Positions 23,878 through 32,423 of a DNA stretch of 64,000 nucleotides are shown here, in pieces (within the stretch, counting starts at the first letter, position 1; every line of letters begins with the position of its first letter). Made by a program: the position numbers and the translations under genes. Source of the stretch: Capnocytophaga stomatis (GTDB lineage: Bacteria; Bacteroidota; Bacteroidia; Flavobacteriales; Flavobacteriaceae); NCBI RefSeq assembly GCF_002302635.1, contig NZ_CP022387.1, positions 930,001-994,000 of the forward strand. The letters run 5' to 3'. The notes under the pieces were generated by a model. It was not told the origin of the DNA. It was given only the letters and a program-made list of their open reading frames with translations, and searched no databases.

Positions 23878-24279
23878 ATGATGAAAGAAAACTATTTGTA
23901 TAAGAGGGACTATATTGCTGAAATAAAAAATATTCTATCACAGGCGAGGCAACGGGCTTATGCGGCTATCAATTCGGCAATGGTGGAAGCCTATTGGCAA
24001 ATTGGCAGACGAATTGTGGAAGAAGAACAAAATGGTGAAAATCGAGCCAAATACGGAAAGGAAGTTTTGCAGAATTTGTCCGCAGAATTGACAAACGAAT
24101 TTGGAAAAGGATATAGTTACAGAACTTTGAGAGAAATACGTCAATTTTATTTGACTTTTCCCGAAATAGAGAAATGGCGAACACTGTTCGCCAAATTGAG
24201 TTGGTCTCATTTTCAGCGAGTTCTAAAAGTTTCTAACGAAAAAGCACCACCCGAAGAAGAATTAATCAGAGAAATATAA
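23878..24279 (+). pseudogene. DUF1016/YhcG-like protein lacking its nuclease domain
   Basis: A 133-residue product starting at ATG 23878 (or 23881); the open frame extends back to a GTG at 23836. It is a good match to the DUF1016 N-terminal domain: A-R-Q-R-A-Y-A-A-I-N-S-A-M-V-E-A-Y-W-Q-I-G-R, then L-S-A-E-L, Y-S-Y-R-T-L-R-E-I-R-Q-F-Y and L-S-W-S-H-F-Q-R-V-L-K-V-S-N-E. Full proteins are about 340-360 residues and carry a C-terminal PDDEXK nuclease. Here, right after S-N-E-K, the chain ends A-P-P-E-E-E-L-I-R-E-I. That tail resembles the last residues of full-length members, which suggests an in-frame internal deletion of the nuclease. It may be expressed, but nuclease activity is not possible. 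Confidence 0.65.
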
Positions 24280-24565
24280 CTAACCCACATTAAATTGTCG
24301 TTCTTTTCAAGAGTGAGCTAACGACCTTGGAGACGAAGCGTTAAGAAAATCAATGAATGTAGCGTAGAAAATATCCATTGTTTGAGCGAAGCGAGTTTGG
24401 AGATTTTCAGCGGAATGAATTGATTTTTAGTGCAGTATCCAAAGTCTTGAATTTTTGGTTCTTTTGTTTCAAGACAAAAGAACAGAAAAAAGACAAATTA
24501 TATAGAATTGGCTATAACACAACAGAAAAACGCAAAATAGAATCAGAATCAAAACATAAAATAAG
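24280..24565. repeat. Repeat-like intergenic stretch before ilvB
   Basis: A 286-base gap without a convincing gene. It holds a hairpin GTTCTTTTG / CAAAAGAAC with an 8-base loop (about 24460-24485) and the strings GAAAATCAATGAATG and GAGCGAAGCGAG, which look like dispersed flavobacterial repeats. A 63-codon frame across it (F-W-F-F-C-F-K-T-K-E-Q-K-K) is of the type that such repeats produce and is not taken as a gene. I see no promoter for ilvB in it. Confidence 0.45.
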
Positions 24566-26248
24566 ATGACAGGAGCAGAAGTTTTAATCAAAAGTTTATT
24601 AGCCGAAGGCGTAGATTTGGCTTTCGGATACCCAGGCGGAGCCATAATGCCCGTTTACGACGAACTTTACAAATACCAAAATCAGTTGAAGCATATCCTC
24701 ACTCGCCACGAGCAGGGAGCTATTCACGCAGCTCAAGGTTACGCTCGTGCTACGAGAAGGGTCGGGGTGGTTTTCGCAACTTCCGGACCAGGGGCTACCA
24801 ACATCATCACCGGAATTGCCGATGCTCAAATCGATTCCACTCCGTTAGTGTGCATTACCGGACAGGTAGCCAAGCACTTATTAGGAACAGATGCCTTCCA
24901 AGAAACGGACATCATCGGGATTTCAACGCCCGTAACCAAGTGGAATTACCAAATCACCGAAGCCGATGAAATTACCGAAGTCATCGCTAAAGCCTTCTAC
25001 ATTGCTCGCTCAGGAAGACCCGGACCAGTACTTATCGACATCGTGAAAAGTGCTCAATTTGACCAAGTTGCTCATTTCAACTATAAAAAATGTAACGGCA
25101 TAAGAAGTTACAAACCTGTTCCTGAAATTGACCAAACTAAAATTGAAGAAGCAGCACAAATCATCAATAATGCACAAAAACCATACGTGATTTTCGGGCA
25201 AGGAATTGTTCTGGCAGAGGCTGAAAATGAACTGAAAACCTTTTTGGAAAAGGCAGATATTCCAGCAGCAGCCACTATTCTTGGGCTTTCCGCCTTACCT
25301 ACAAGTCATCCGAATTACGTTGGGATGGTGGGAATGCACGGCAATTATGCCCCAAATGTGCTTACCAATCAATGTGATGTGCTTATCGCTCTCGGAATGC
25401 GTTTTGACGACCGCGTTACGGGGGATTTAAGCAGATACGCCAAGCAAGCCAAAATCATACATTTTGATATCGACCCTGCCGAAATAGACAAAAACGTAAA
25501 AACCGATGTTGCCGTTCTGGCGGACGTAAAAGAAGCCTTGCAAAAAATAATTCCTTTGATTGAGAAGAAGCAACATACACATTGGCGAGATGCGTTCAAA
25601 CAGTACGATAAAGATGAATATAAGATAGTTATCAAAAACGAGCTATATCCCGAAAAAGTCGGGATGACTATGGGCGAAGTGCTCGAATTGATAAACAAAC
25701 ATTCGGGAGAGGAAGCTGTAATCGTTTCGGATGTAGGGCAACATCAAATGATTGCTTGTCGTTATGGTAAGTTCAAACAAACACGCAGTAAAATCACTTC
25801 GGGCGGATTGGGAACGATGGGATTCGGGCTTCCGGCAGCTATCGGGGCAAAACTTGGAGTTCCTCAAAAACAAGTAGTTGCAATCATCGGTGATGGCGGT
25901 TTTCAGATGACCATTCAGGAATTAGGGACGATATTCCAATCGCAAATTCCTGTGAAAATCGTAGTACTTAATAACGAATTTTTAGGAATGGTACGCCAAT
26001 GGCAAGAATTATTTTTTGACCGCCGATATGCTTCTACCGAAATGACAAATCCTGATTTTATCAAAATTGCCGAAGGATATCATATCAAATCCAAATTAGT
26101 AACCCAACGCACTGATTTAGAGGAATCCATTAAAGAAATGCTCGCCTGCGACAAGGCTTACTTTTTGGAAGTTCGTGTCGAAAAAGAAAATAACGTATTC
26201 CCGATGGTGCCTACGGGAGCTTCGGTTTCGGAAGTGCGATTGAAATAA
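24566..26248 (+). CDS. ilvB: Acetolactate synthase, large (catalytic) subunit
   Basis: A 560-residue thiamine-diphosphate enzyme that condenses pyruvate with pyruvate or 2-oxobutyrate, the first shared step of valine and isoleucine synthesis. The catalytic glutamate lies in L-T-R-H-E-Q-G-A-I-H-A-A-Q-G-Y-A-R; the substrate loop A-T-S-G-P-G-A-T-N follows. The ThDP/Mg motif G-D-G-G-F-Q-M-T then L-N-N-E-F-L-G-M-V-R-Q-W-Q is near residue 450-480. Length is standard. The regulatory subunit gene is downstream but separated by 224 bases containing a perfect palindrome, unusual because the two subunit genes are normally adjacent. No own promoter is seen, so transcription from the ilv promoter is likely. 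Confidence 0.97.
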   Translation: MTGAEVLIKSLLAEGVDLAFGYPGGAIMPVYDELYKYQNQLKHILTRHEQGAIHAAQGYARATRRVGVVFATSGPGATNIITGIADAQIDSTPLVCITGQVAKHLLGTDAFQETDIIGISTPVTKWNYQITEADEITEVIAKAFYIARSGRPGPVLIDIVKSAQFDQVAHFNYKKCNGIRSYKPVPEIDQTKIEEAAQIINNAQKPYVIFGQGIVLAEAENELKTFLEKADIPAAATILGLSALPTSHPNYVGMVGMHGNYAPNVLTNQCDVLIALGMRFDDRVTGDLSRYAKQAKIIHFDIDPAEIDKNVKTDVAVLADVKEALQKIIPLIEKKQHTHWRDAFKQYDKDEYKIVIKNELYPEKVGMTMGEVLELINKHSGEEAVIVSDVGQHQMIACRYGKFKQTRSKITSGGLGTMGFGLPAAIGAKLGVPQKQVVAIIGDGGFQMTIQELGTIFQSQIPVKIVVLNNEFLGMVRQWQELFFDRRYASTEMTNPDFIKIAEGYHIKSKLVTQRTDLEESIKEMLACDKAYFLEVRVEKENNVFPMVPTGASVSEVRLK

Positions 26249-26313
26249 AGGGGTAATGAACAATGAATAATAAAACGTTGGGGCGTATAAAAAAGTATGA
26301 TGATAGTTCCGAT

Positions 26314-26375
26314 TGTCAGGCTGAGCGTAGTCGAAGCCTTATAATTACAAGGCTTCGACTACGCTCAGCCTGACA
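26314..26375. repeat. Perfect 27-bp palindrome between ilvB and ilvN
   Basis: Arms 26314-26340 and 26349-26375 are exact reverse complements over 27 bases, with an 8-base loop (ATAATTAC). The arm contains CTGAGCGTAGTCGAAG, a string that I recall as a dispersed intergenic palindrome in many bacteria. It is G+C-rich compared with its surroundings. Ten bases later there is a CCTTTTTT run, but it is too far from the stem for a normal terminator. In RNA it would form a very stable hairpin. Confidence 0.85.
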
Positions 26376-26472
26376 CAAAAACCTTTTTTAAGACATCTTA
26401 CATTACCTTAAAACATTGAATCTGAAACATTGAACCCCAAAATATTGAACTTAAAAACGTAAAATTGTAGAT

Positions 26473-27009
26473 ATGGAAAATAAAACATACACCATCACCA
26501 TATATTCGGAAAATCAGCTTGGGCTACTCAACAGAGTAACGGGGATTTTCCTCAGAAGACACATCGATATGGAAAGCATCAACGTATCAAAGTCCGAAAT
26601 CGAGAATGTTTTCCGAATGATAATCGTTACTCACACCACACAAAAATGGGTGGAACACATTGTAAAACAGATTGAAAAGCAAATCGAAATCATAAAAGTA
26701 TTTTACCATACTGATGAAGAAATCGTCTTTTTGGAAAACTCACTTTTCAAGATGCCCGCAACTTCGCTTTTTGATGAAGAAACCCCCGTACAAGCTATCA
26801 TTCAACGGAATAACGCAACCATAGCGACGGTTTACAGGGATTTTTACGTAATCTCAAAAACAGGCACACGCGAAAGCATCGAGCAACTTTACAAGGAACT
26901 CAAACCCTACGGCATAATGCAATTTTCGGGTTCGGCACGGATTGCTGTTTCCAAAACGGAAATGAAAGTATCTTCCTTACTTGATAAATATGAGACAGAT
27001 AGCCAATAA
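26473..27009 (+). CDS. ilvN: Acetolactate synthase, small (regulatory) subunit
   Basis: A 178-residue protein that activates the catalytic subunit and makes it sensitive to valine. The N-terminal ACT domain is clear: Y-T-I-T-I-Y-S-E-N-Q-L-G-L-L-N-R-V-T-G-I-F-L-R-R-H-I-D-M-E-S-I-N-V-S. The C-terminal domain (about 85-178) contains V-Y-R-D-F-Y-V-I-S-K-T-G and ends with a G-I-M-Q-F-S-G-S-A-R-I-A-V motif typical of ALS small subunits. It is followed by ilvC after 30 bases. The start ATG at 26473 has an A-rich leader. Confidence 0.94.
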   Translation: MENKTYTITIYSENQLGLLNRVTGIFLRRHIDMESINVSKSEIENVFRMIIVTHTTQKWVEHIVKQIEKQIEIIKVFYHTDEEIVFLENSLFKMPATSLFDEETPVQAIIQRNNATIATVYRDFYVISKTGTRESIEQLYKELKPYGIMQFSGSARIAVSKTEMKVSSLLDKYETDSQ

Positions 27010-27039
27010 TAACACCTTTTAATTAAAGTCAGAAAAAAA

Positions 27040-28509
27040 ATGAAAAATTATTTTAACACATTGAATTTCAGAGATAAATTAGCTCAATTGGGCGTTTGCG
27101 AACTATTGCAAAAAAGTGATTTCAGTCAAGGGGTTGAAGCACTTAAAGGAAAGAAAATTGTCATCGTGGGGGCAGGAGCTCAGGGATTGAATCAAGGGCT
27201 GAATATGCGTGATTCAGGTTTGGATGTTTCCTATGCTTTGCGTGAGTGTGCCATTGCCGAAAAACGCCCTTCGTACACCAATACAACAGCCAACGGCTTT
27301 AAGGTAGGAACCTTTGAGGAGCTTATCCCAAAGGCGGATTTGGTCTGTAATTTAACACCCGACAAACAGCATACTTCCGTGATTAACAACATTATGCCTT
27401 TGATGAAAGAGGGTGCGACACTCTCGTACTCGCACGGCTTCAACATTGTGGAAGAAGGAATGCAAATACGTAAAGATATTACGGTGATTATGGTCGCTCC
27501 CAAATCGCCTGGCTCAGAAGTGCGTGAGGAGTACAAACGCGGATTCGGTGTGCCTACTTTGATTGCTGTACACCCCGAAAACGACCCCGAAGGCAAGGGC
27601 TTTGAGTGGGCAAAGGCGTATGCCGCAGCTTTGGGAAGCCATACGGCAGGGGTGTTGCGTTCTTCTTTTGTAGCCGAAGTAAAATCGGATTTGATGGGCG
27701 AACAAACGATGCTCTGCGGCTTGCTTCAAACGGGTTCTATACTGGCTTTCAACAAGATGAAACGAGAAGGAATCGCCCCCGAGTACGCTTCAAAACTGAT
27801 TCAGTATGGCTGGGAGACCATTACCGAAGCCCTAAAACACGGCGGAATTACCCATATGATGAATCGCCTATCAAATCCTGCCAAAGTGAGAGCCTTTACC
27901 ATTTCCGAAGATTTAAAAAAGAAAATGCGTCCACTTTTTGAAAAACATATGGACGACATTTTGAGCGGTCATTTTTCAAAAACAATGATGGAAGATTGGA
28001 CAAATGACGATAAAAATCTACTTGCGTGGCGGGTGGCTACGGCACAAACGGACTTTGAAAAAACACCCGCTACCCAAGAAACCATCTCCGAACAAACCTA
28101 TTTCGACCACGCAACGCTTCTGGTTGCCATCGTAAAGGCGGGAGTGGAATTGGCTTTTGAGGTAATGACCGAATCGGGAATGAAGGAAGAGTCGGCTTAC
28201 TACGAATCGCTTCACGAATTGCCACTTATAGCCAATACCGTTGCTCGAAAAAAATTGTACGAAATGAACAAAACCATTTCCGATACCGCCGAATACGGAA
28301 ACTATCTGTTTGATAATGCGTGTCGTCCATTGCTTTCTGATTATATCAATGCGTTGGAAAAAGAAATCCTTGGGCGTGATTTTTCAACATCCAATCAGGT
28401 CGATAATTTGCAACTGATAGCCGTAAACAAAGCCATACAAAATCACCCGATAGAAAAAATAGGAAACACCCTACGAACCTATATGACCGATATGAAACGT
28501 ATAAAATAA
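27040..28509 (+). CDS. ilvC: Ketol-acid reductoisomerase, class II (long form)
   Basis: A 489-residue enzyme that isomerises and reduces acetolactate or acetohydroxybutyrate with NAD(P)H, the second shared step. The length marks it as the class II form with a duplicated knotted C-terminal domain, as in E. coli, rather than the 330-residue class I. The Rossmann motif is [11 protein letters not shown]; the cofactor loop [11 protein letters not shown] carries the charged residues usual for NADPH use. Catalytic acid clusters lie in [12 protein letters not shown]. It begins 30 bases after ilvN and ends one base before ilvA, so all are co-transcribed. Confidence 0.96.
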   Translation: MKNYFNTLNFRDKLAQLGVCELLQKSDFSQGVEALKGKKIVIVGAGAQGLNQGLNMRDSGLDVSYALRECAIAEKRPSYTNTTANGFKVGTFEELIPKADLVCNLTPDKQHTSVINNIMPLMKEGATLSYSHGFNIVEEGMQIRKDITVIMVAPKSPGSEVREEYKRGFGVPTLIAVHPENDPEGKGFEWAKAYAAALGSHTAGVLRSSFVAEVKSDLMGEQTMLCGLLQTGSILAFNKMKREGIAPEYASKLIQYGWETITEALKHGGITHMMNRLSNPAKVRAFTISEDLKKKMRPLFEKHMDDILSGHFSKTMMEDWTNDDKNLLAWRVATAQTDFEKTPATQETISEQTYFDHATLLVAIVKAGVELAFEVMTESGMKEESAYYESLHELPLIANTVARKKLYEMNKTISDTAEYGNYLFDNACRPLLSDYINALEKEILGRDFSTSNQVDNLQLIAVNKAIQNHPIEKIGNTLRTYMTDMKRIK

Positions 28510-28510
28510 T

Positions 28511-29773
28511 ATGGAAACAAAAACGACATACATACCACAAGTTCAGGAAGTTCAGAAAGCAATGTTGCGGATAAAATCGGTAATAACTACCACTCCGCTT
28601 TCGCAAAGCATTCGGCTCGGAAAGTTATTCGGAGCTGAGGTTTTTCTTAAAAGAGAAGATTTGCAACAGGTACGCTCCTACAAAATACGGGGAGCTTACA
28701 ACAAAATCAGTTCACTTTCGGAAGAAGATAAACGGAAAGGAATCGTCTGTGCAAGTGCTGGAAATCACGCCCAAGGAGTGGCTCTTTCCTGCCGAATGTT
28801 GGGGATTAAAGGCGATATTTATATGCCCGTAACCACGCCTCAGCAAAAGATAGAACAAGTGCAAATGTTTGGAGAAGAAAATGTTAATATCATTCTGCAA
28901 GGCGATACTTTTGACGACTCGAACTATGCCGCAATACAATTTGCCCAAGAAAACGAAAAAACGTTCGTACCGCCCTTTGATGATGAAAAAGTTATTGAAG
29001 GACAGGCAACTATCGGGCTGGAAATATTAGACCAAGCTCAAAGCCCAATAGATTACGTGTTTGTGCCTATCGGTGGAGGCGGACTTTCGGCGGGGCTTTC
29101 GGCAATATTCAAAATGCTTTCACCACAAACAAAAATCATCGGGGTTGAGCCTTTGGGAGCTCCTTCAATGCAAGAAGCCCTAAAAGCAGGAAAACCTGTG
29201 GAACTCACTGAAATTGACAAATTTGTAGATGGTGCATCGGTTAAAAAGGTGGGAGATTTGAATTTTGAAATTTGCCGACAATTTCTGGACGACATCGTGC
29301 TGGTACCCGAAGGCAAAGTATGCCAAACCATTTTGGATTTGTACAACCGCGATGCCATTGTGGTAGAACCTGCGGGAGCGTTGGCTATTTCGGCTTTGGA
29401 TTTCTACAAAGAAAAAATTAAAGGTAAAAATGTGGTTTGTGTTATCAGCGGAAGCAATAACGACATCACCCGAACGGCAGAAATTAAAGAACGTGCCCTG
29501 CTTTACGCCAATTTGAAGCATTATTTTATCGTGCGTTTCCCACAACGTGCCGGAGCTCTGAAAGAATTTGTGGCGGAAATACTCGGTAAAACTGACGATA
29601 TTACTTATTTTGAATATTCCAAAAAGCATAATCGTGAAAATGGTCCTGCCGTGGTAGGTATCGAACTAAAACACGAATCTGATTTACAACCTCTTATCGA
29701 CCGAATGAAAAAACACAATTTCTACGGCGATTACCTCAACAACAAACCCGATTTGTTCCAATTTTTGGTGTGA
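28511..29773 (+). CDS. ilvA: Threonine dehydratase (biosynthetic type)
   Basis: A 420-residue PLP enzyme that deaminates threonine to 2-oxobutyrate, the first step specific to isoleucine. The PLP lysine is in Q-V-R-S-Y-K-I-R-G-A-Y-N-K; the phosphate-binding glycine loop is I-G-G-G-G-L-S-A-G; S-G-S-N-N-D is also present. The C-terminal part (from about residue 335, H-Y-F-I-V-R-F-P-Q-R-A-G-A-L-K-E-F) is a single ACT-like domain, so length and layout match the shorter biosynthetic form (about 420) rather than the 514-residue double-ACT enzyme. It is separated from ilvC by a single base and is the last gene of the operon, followed by a terminator. Confidence 0.95.
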   Translation: METKTTYIPQVQEVQKAMLRIKSVITTTPLSQSIRLGKLFGAEVFLKREDLQQVRSYKIRGAYNKISSLSEEDKRKGIVCASAGNHAQGVALSCRMLGIKGDIYMPVTTPQQKIEQVQMFGEENVNIILQGDTFDDSNYAAIQFAQENEKTFVPPFDDEKVIEGQATIGLEILDQAQSPIDYVFVPIGGGGLSAGLSAIFKMLSPQTKIIGVEPLGAPSMQEALKAGKPVELTEIDKFVDGASVKKVGDLNFEICRQFLDDIVLVPEGKVCQTILDLYNRDAIVVEPAGALAISALDFYKEKIKGKNVVCVISGSNNDITRTAEIKERALLYANLKHYFIVRFPQRAGALKEFVAEILGKTDDITYFEYSKKHNRENGPAVVGIELKHESDLQPLIDRMKKHNFYGDYLNNKPDLFQFLV

Positions 29774-29774
29774 T

Positions 29775-29807
29775 AAAAAAAGGCTATCTGTTTGATAGCC
29801 TTTTTCT
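29775..29807. terminator. Terminator between ilvA and sprE
   Basis: AAAAAGGCTATC / GATAGCCTTTTT, loop of 5, with A- and T-runs on both sides. It lies between two convergent genes and can stop transcription from either. Confidence 0.9.
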
Positions 29808-29823
29808 TTTCAATATAGAATTT

Positions 29824-32331
29824 CTATTTTTTTAAACCATTTTCGTACTCAAAAAATTTTTCTTTATTCTTTTTGATTTGCACCAAACGATAATTTTCAG
29901 TTGCAATAGCGAAGTTGGTAAACTTATGATTTACTTGAATTTCTTGTAGTTTTTCGATGATACTTTCTGCTGTATTTCGGTTTTGAAGTCCGTGAATGAC
30001 AAGCCAAGTTTCTTCAGAATTGTAAATATCTTCTGACACAGAAATTTTATCTGAAATTGTAGCCGACTTTTCAATGAGCTGATTTCTAATCTCTTGTCGA
30101 TTTTCCGAAGAAGTACCAACGATAACTACTTTCCAAGACTTTGTTTTTTCGTCAGTAACAAAATCTTCCTTCTCTGTGTCACTTAATTTTTCTAATAATT
30201 CCTTGGCTAACTTACTTTCATCAGTTTCAGGATAATTTATCGTAATTTGCTCAAGTACTTGACGATACGATGCAATTCCATACAAACGAGCGACAGCATC
30301 AGCCTTTAACATTTCCAATTTAGGAGCAACAGCCGTTTCGTGGAAAGAAAGCCTATTATCTTCCAAAGTACGCAATGTTTCTGCAATTTTTCCACTTTCA
30401 AAATCAGCGGTAAGAGCTTCTAAAAGTTCCTGAGCCTTTTGGTCTTTCTGTTGTTGTGAAGATATATTTCCCTTCAAAATGCTTACATAATCCGATTCCG
30501 GAAATTTATTAAATAATTGATTTTTAAAATCTTCCGATTTTGAACTATCCAAATCAATATAGTTTTTGTACAATTCATACAATGCGGCTACTTCCAAATT
30601 GGCATCAGGATTGGCTTCCAATAATTTTCCCAAACGACTGATAGCTAATTCATTATCACCAAACTTAGACCTATACAAAACTCCTAATTGATACAAAGCC
30701 TGATTTCTATCTTTTTCCAATCGTATTATTTCTACTTCCGATTTTGGTAACTTTTCAATGAAAAATTCAGTCGTTAAAGAATTTTCATCAGAAATACTCT
30801 TCTCATTTTCAGAAACTTCCGCAGATTGCACAACTATATTTTTCTCTTTCGATGACCAACGCCAATTATCCTCCAAGGCACGATTTCCCCAATATTGCTG
30901 AAATTGTTGCTTTCCGTAGGCTATTGCCATTGGGTTATAAAAATAGAACTTTCCTCCTTGCTGTTCAGGCATATTTTGAACATAAAATCCTGAACCTAAA
31001 TCATCTGAGGAAGAATTGAGTTGCTTTTGTTCCGCAGATTTTTGTAAAGAATCAATATGTTTCTGAAAGAAAATCAATTGCTCTTCTTTTGGTAATTTTG
31101 CGATTCTTATGACGCTATCATTCTGTTTTACAGTGTATTCGAGCTCCGTGATTTTAGCCAAATTCTCTTTTTTTCGCTCAATGTAAAGACGCTCAAAGGT
31201 ATGTTCCGGAATGTAAGCTAAAGTACTGTCCAAGTGATGATAAGCTCCTGTATAATCTTTCTGTTCAAAGAAAATTTCTGCCAAACGTTCGTGTGTTTTT
31301 GCTTTAAGAGGATTATTTTCTTTGTTGTTTTTCAAAGATTTACGATAGAAATCGGTGGCGGTTGCTTTGCTATTTTCTTGAATAAGAGAACCGTGCGTGA
31401 AGTAAAGAACATCTAACAAATCTTTATGTTCATAGCGTTTTTCTAATTTCGTCAAATACTCTAAAAACTCAATTTTCTCTTCGGGAGAGAAATCTTTATT
31501 ACGAGCCTTGCCTGCTTGGGCTTCCATCCATAATTTTCGTGAAATTTTCCAATTCAGGTTAATCACTTTTTCGTAGGCAACCACCGCCGAATCTCGTTGT
31601 TTTTGTTTCTCATAAAGCTGAGCTGCAATGAAATAATATCGCCCTCTGAGGAGATTATTTTTAGTAAATTTTCCTGCCAAATAAAGAGCTTCAGCCGCAT
31701 TAGGATACATTTCCTGATTGATGTACGCTTGCCCTAATGTTGCGTAGGCTTCAGCTTTATCGTTCTTGCGTAATTTTTCAACAGACAGTAATTCGTGAAG
31801 TTTTTCAATTGCGATTTTGTCTTTCCCTAACCGAAGATTTGTTTTTTGAGCCCAAATGGCGGCTTCAGGGATGCGTTCGCTTTTTCCGTAGTTCGTAAGT
31901 AAGTGATTAAAAGCCTCTAACGCAGGAAGAAAACGTTCGTTGTAATAGCGAGCTTTCCCTAATAACACATAAGCATCGTCAATTTTATAATTCCGCTGAA
32001 CTCCCTTGAAAACCATTGAATGCAGCTGAATTGTTTTGATAGCCTTTTCTTCTGCTCGTTCAAAATTCGGATTTTCAATGCCGTCCAATTGAATTTTTCC
32101 TGACATTTTGATAGGCTCCACAGGTAAAATCTCACTGAAGTTATCCTGATACTGCTGCTGAAGTTCTTTCAAGCCCAAATCAAAAGCTTCTTCTCCATTG
32201 AAAAGCACGTTGTACTTAGTAACGATGGGTTGCATTTGTCGGTTGTAATATGTGTTTGCATTAGGAGTACAGCCAAAAATAAACAACTGAATTACAACGA
32301 CTAAAGTAAGATATTGTGTATGTTTTTTCAT
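29824..32331 (-). CDS. sprE: SprE/PorW-like type IX secretion lipoprotein
   Basis: An 835-residue lipoprotein (F-I-F-G-C, C21) built mostly of tetratricopeptide repeats. The N-terminal signature N-R-Q-M-Q-P-I-V-T-K-Y-N-V-L-F-N-G-E-E-A-F, then Y-Q-D-N-F-S-E-I-L-P-V-E-P, matches my recollection of SprE/PorW proteins, which link to the PorK/PorN ring of the type IX secretion system and are needed for gliding and secretion. TPR-like segments (A-Y-V-L-L-G-K-A-R-Y-Y, A-Y-A-T-L-G-Q-A-Y-I-N) fill residues about 100-400. A low-complexity stretch follows, and the C terminus carries a small alpha/beta domain (about 740-830). It is alone here; no other type IX genes are in the window. Confidence 0.8.
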   Translation of the reverse strand: MKKHTQYLTLVVVIQLFIFGCTPNANTYYNRQMQPIVTKYNVLFNGEEAFDLGLKELQQQYQDNFSEILPVEPIKMSGKIQLDGIENPNFERAEEKAIKTIQLHSMVFKGVQRNYKIDDAYVLLGKARYYNERFLPALEAFNHLLTNYGKSERIPEAAIWAQKTNLRLGKDKIAIEKLHELLSVEKLRKNDKAEAYATLGQAYINQEMYPNAAEALYLAGKFTKNNLLRGRYYFIAAQLYEKQKQRDSAVVAYEKVINLNWKISRKLWMEAQAGKARNKDFSPEEKIEFLEYLTKLEKRYEHKDLLDVLYFTHGSLIQENSKATATDFYRKSLKNNKENNPLKAKTHERLAEIFFEQKDYTGAYHHLDSTLAYIPEHTFERLYIERKKENLAKITELEYTVKQNDSVIRIAKLPKEEQLIFFQKHIDSLQKSAEQKQLNSSSDDLGSGFYVQNMPEQQGGKFYFYNPMAIAYGKQQFQQYWGNRALEDNWRWSSKEKNIVVQSAEVSENEKSISDENSLTTEFFIEKLPKSEVEIIRLEKDRNQALYQLGVLYRSKFGDNELAISRLGKLLEANPDANLEVAALYELYKNYIDLDSSKSEDFKNQLFNKFPESDYVSILKGNISSQQQKDQKAQELLEALTADFESGKIAETLRTLEDNRLSFHETAVAPKLEMLKADAVARLYGIASYRQVLEQITINYPETDESKLAKELLEKLSDTEKEDFVTDEKTKSWKVVIVGTSSENRQEIRNQLIEKSATISDKISVSEDIYNSEETWLVIHGLQNRNTAESIIEKLQEIQVNHKFTNFAIATENYRLVQIKKNKEKFFEYENGLKK

Positions 32332-32423
32332 TTTTTGTTTCCTGAAAATCTCTTATCAAGTTACGAAATTACTGTTTTTCTTTTGAAAAAAAAAGACTTT
32401 TAATTTTTTATTAGGAAATGAAG

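Noticed and set aside
23199-24279. A working toxin/immunity or defence island
   Set aside because: One gene is frameshifted, one lacks its nuclease domain and one is 62 residues; no toxin, transposase or integrase is present. Treated as remnants.
24378-24569. Possible 63-residue protein before ilvB
   Set aside because: The string F-W-F-F-C-F-K-T-K-E-Q-K-K comes from a hairpin in repeat-like DNA; such frames recur without being genes.
26314-26390. Palindrome between ilvB and ilvN as an intrinsic terminator
   Set aside because: The T-run is about 10 bases past the stem, and ilvN, ilvC and ilvA downstream need read-through.
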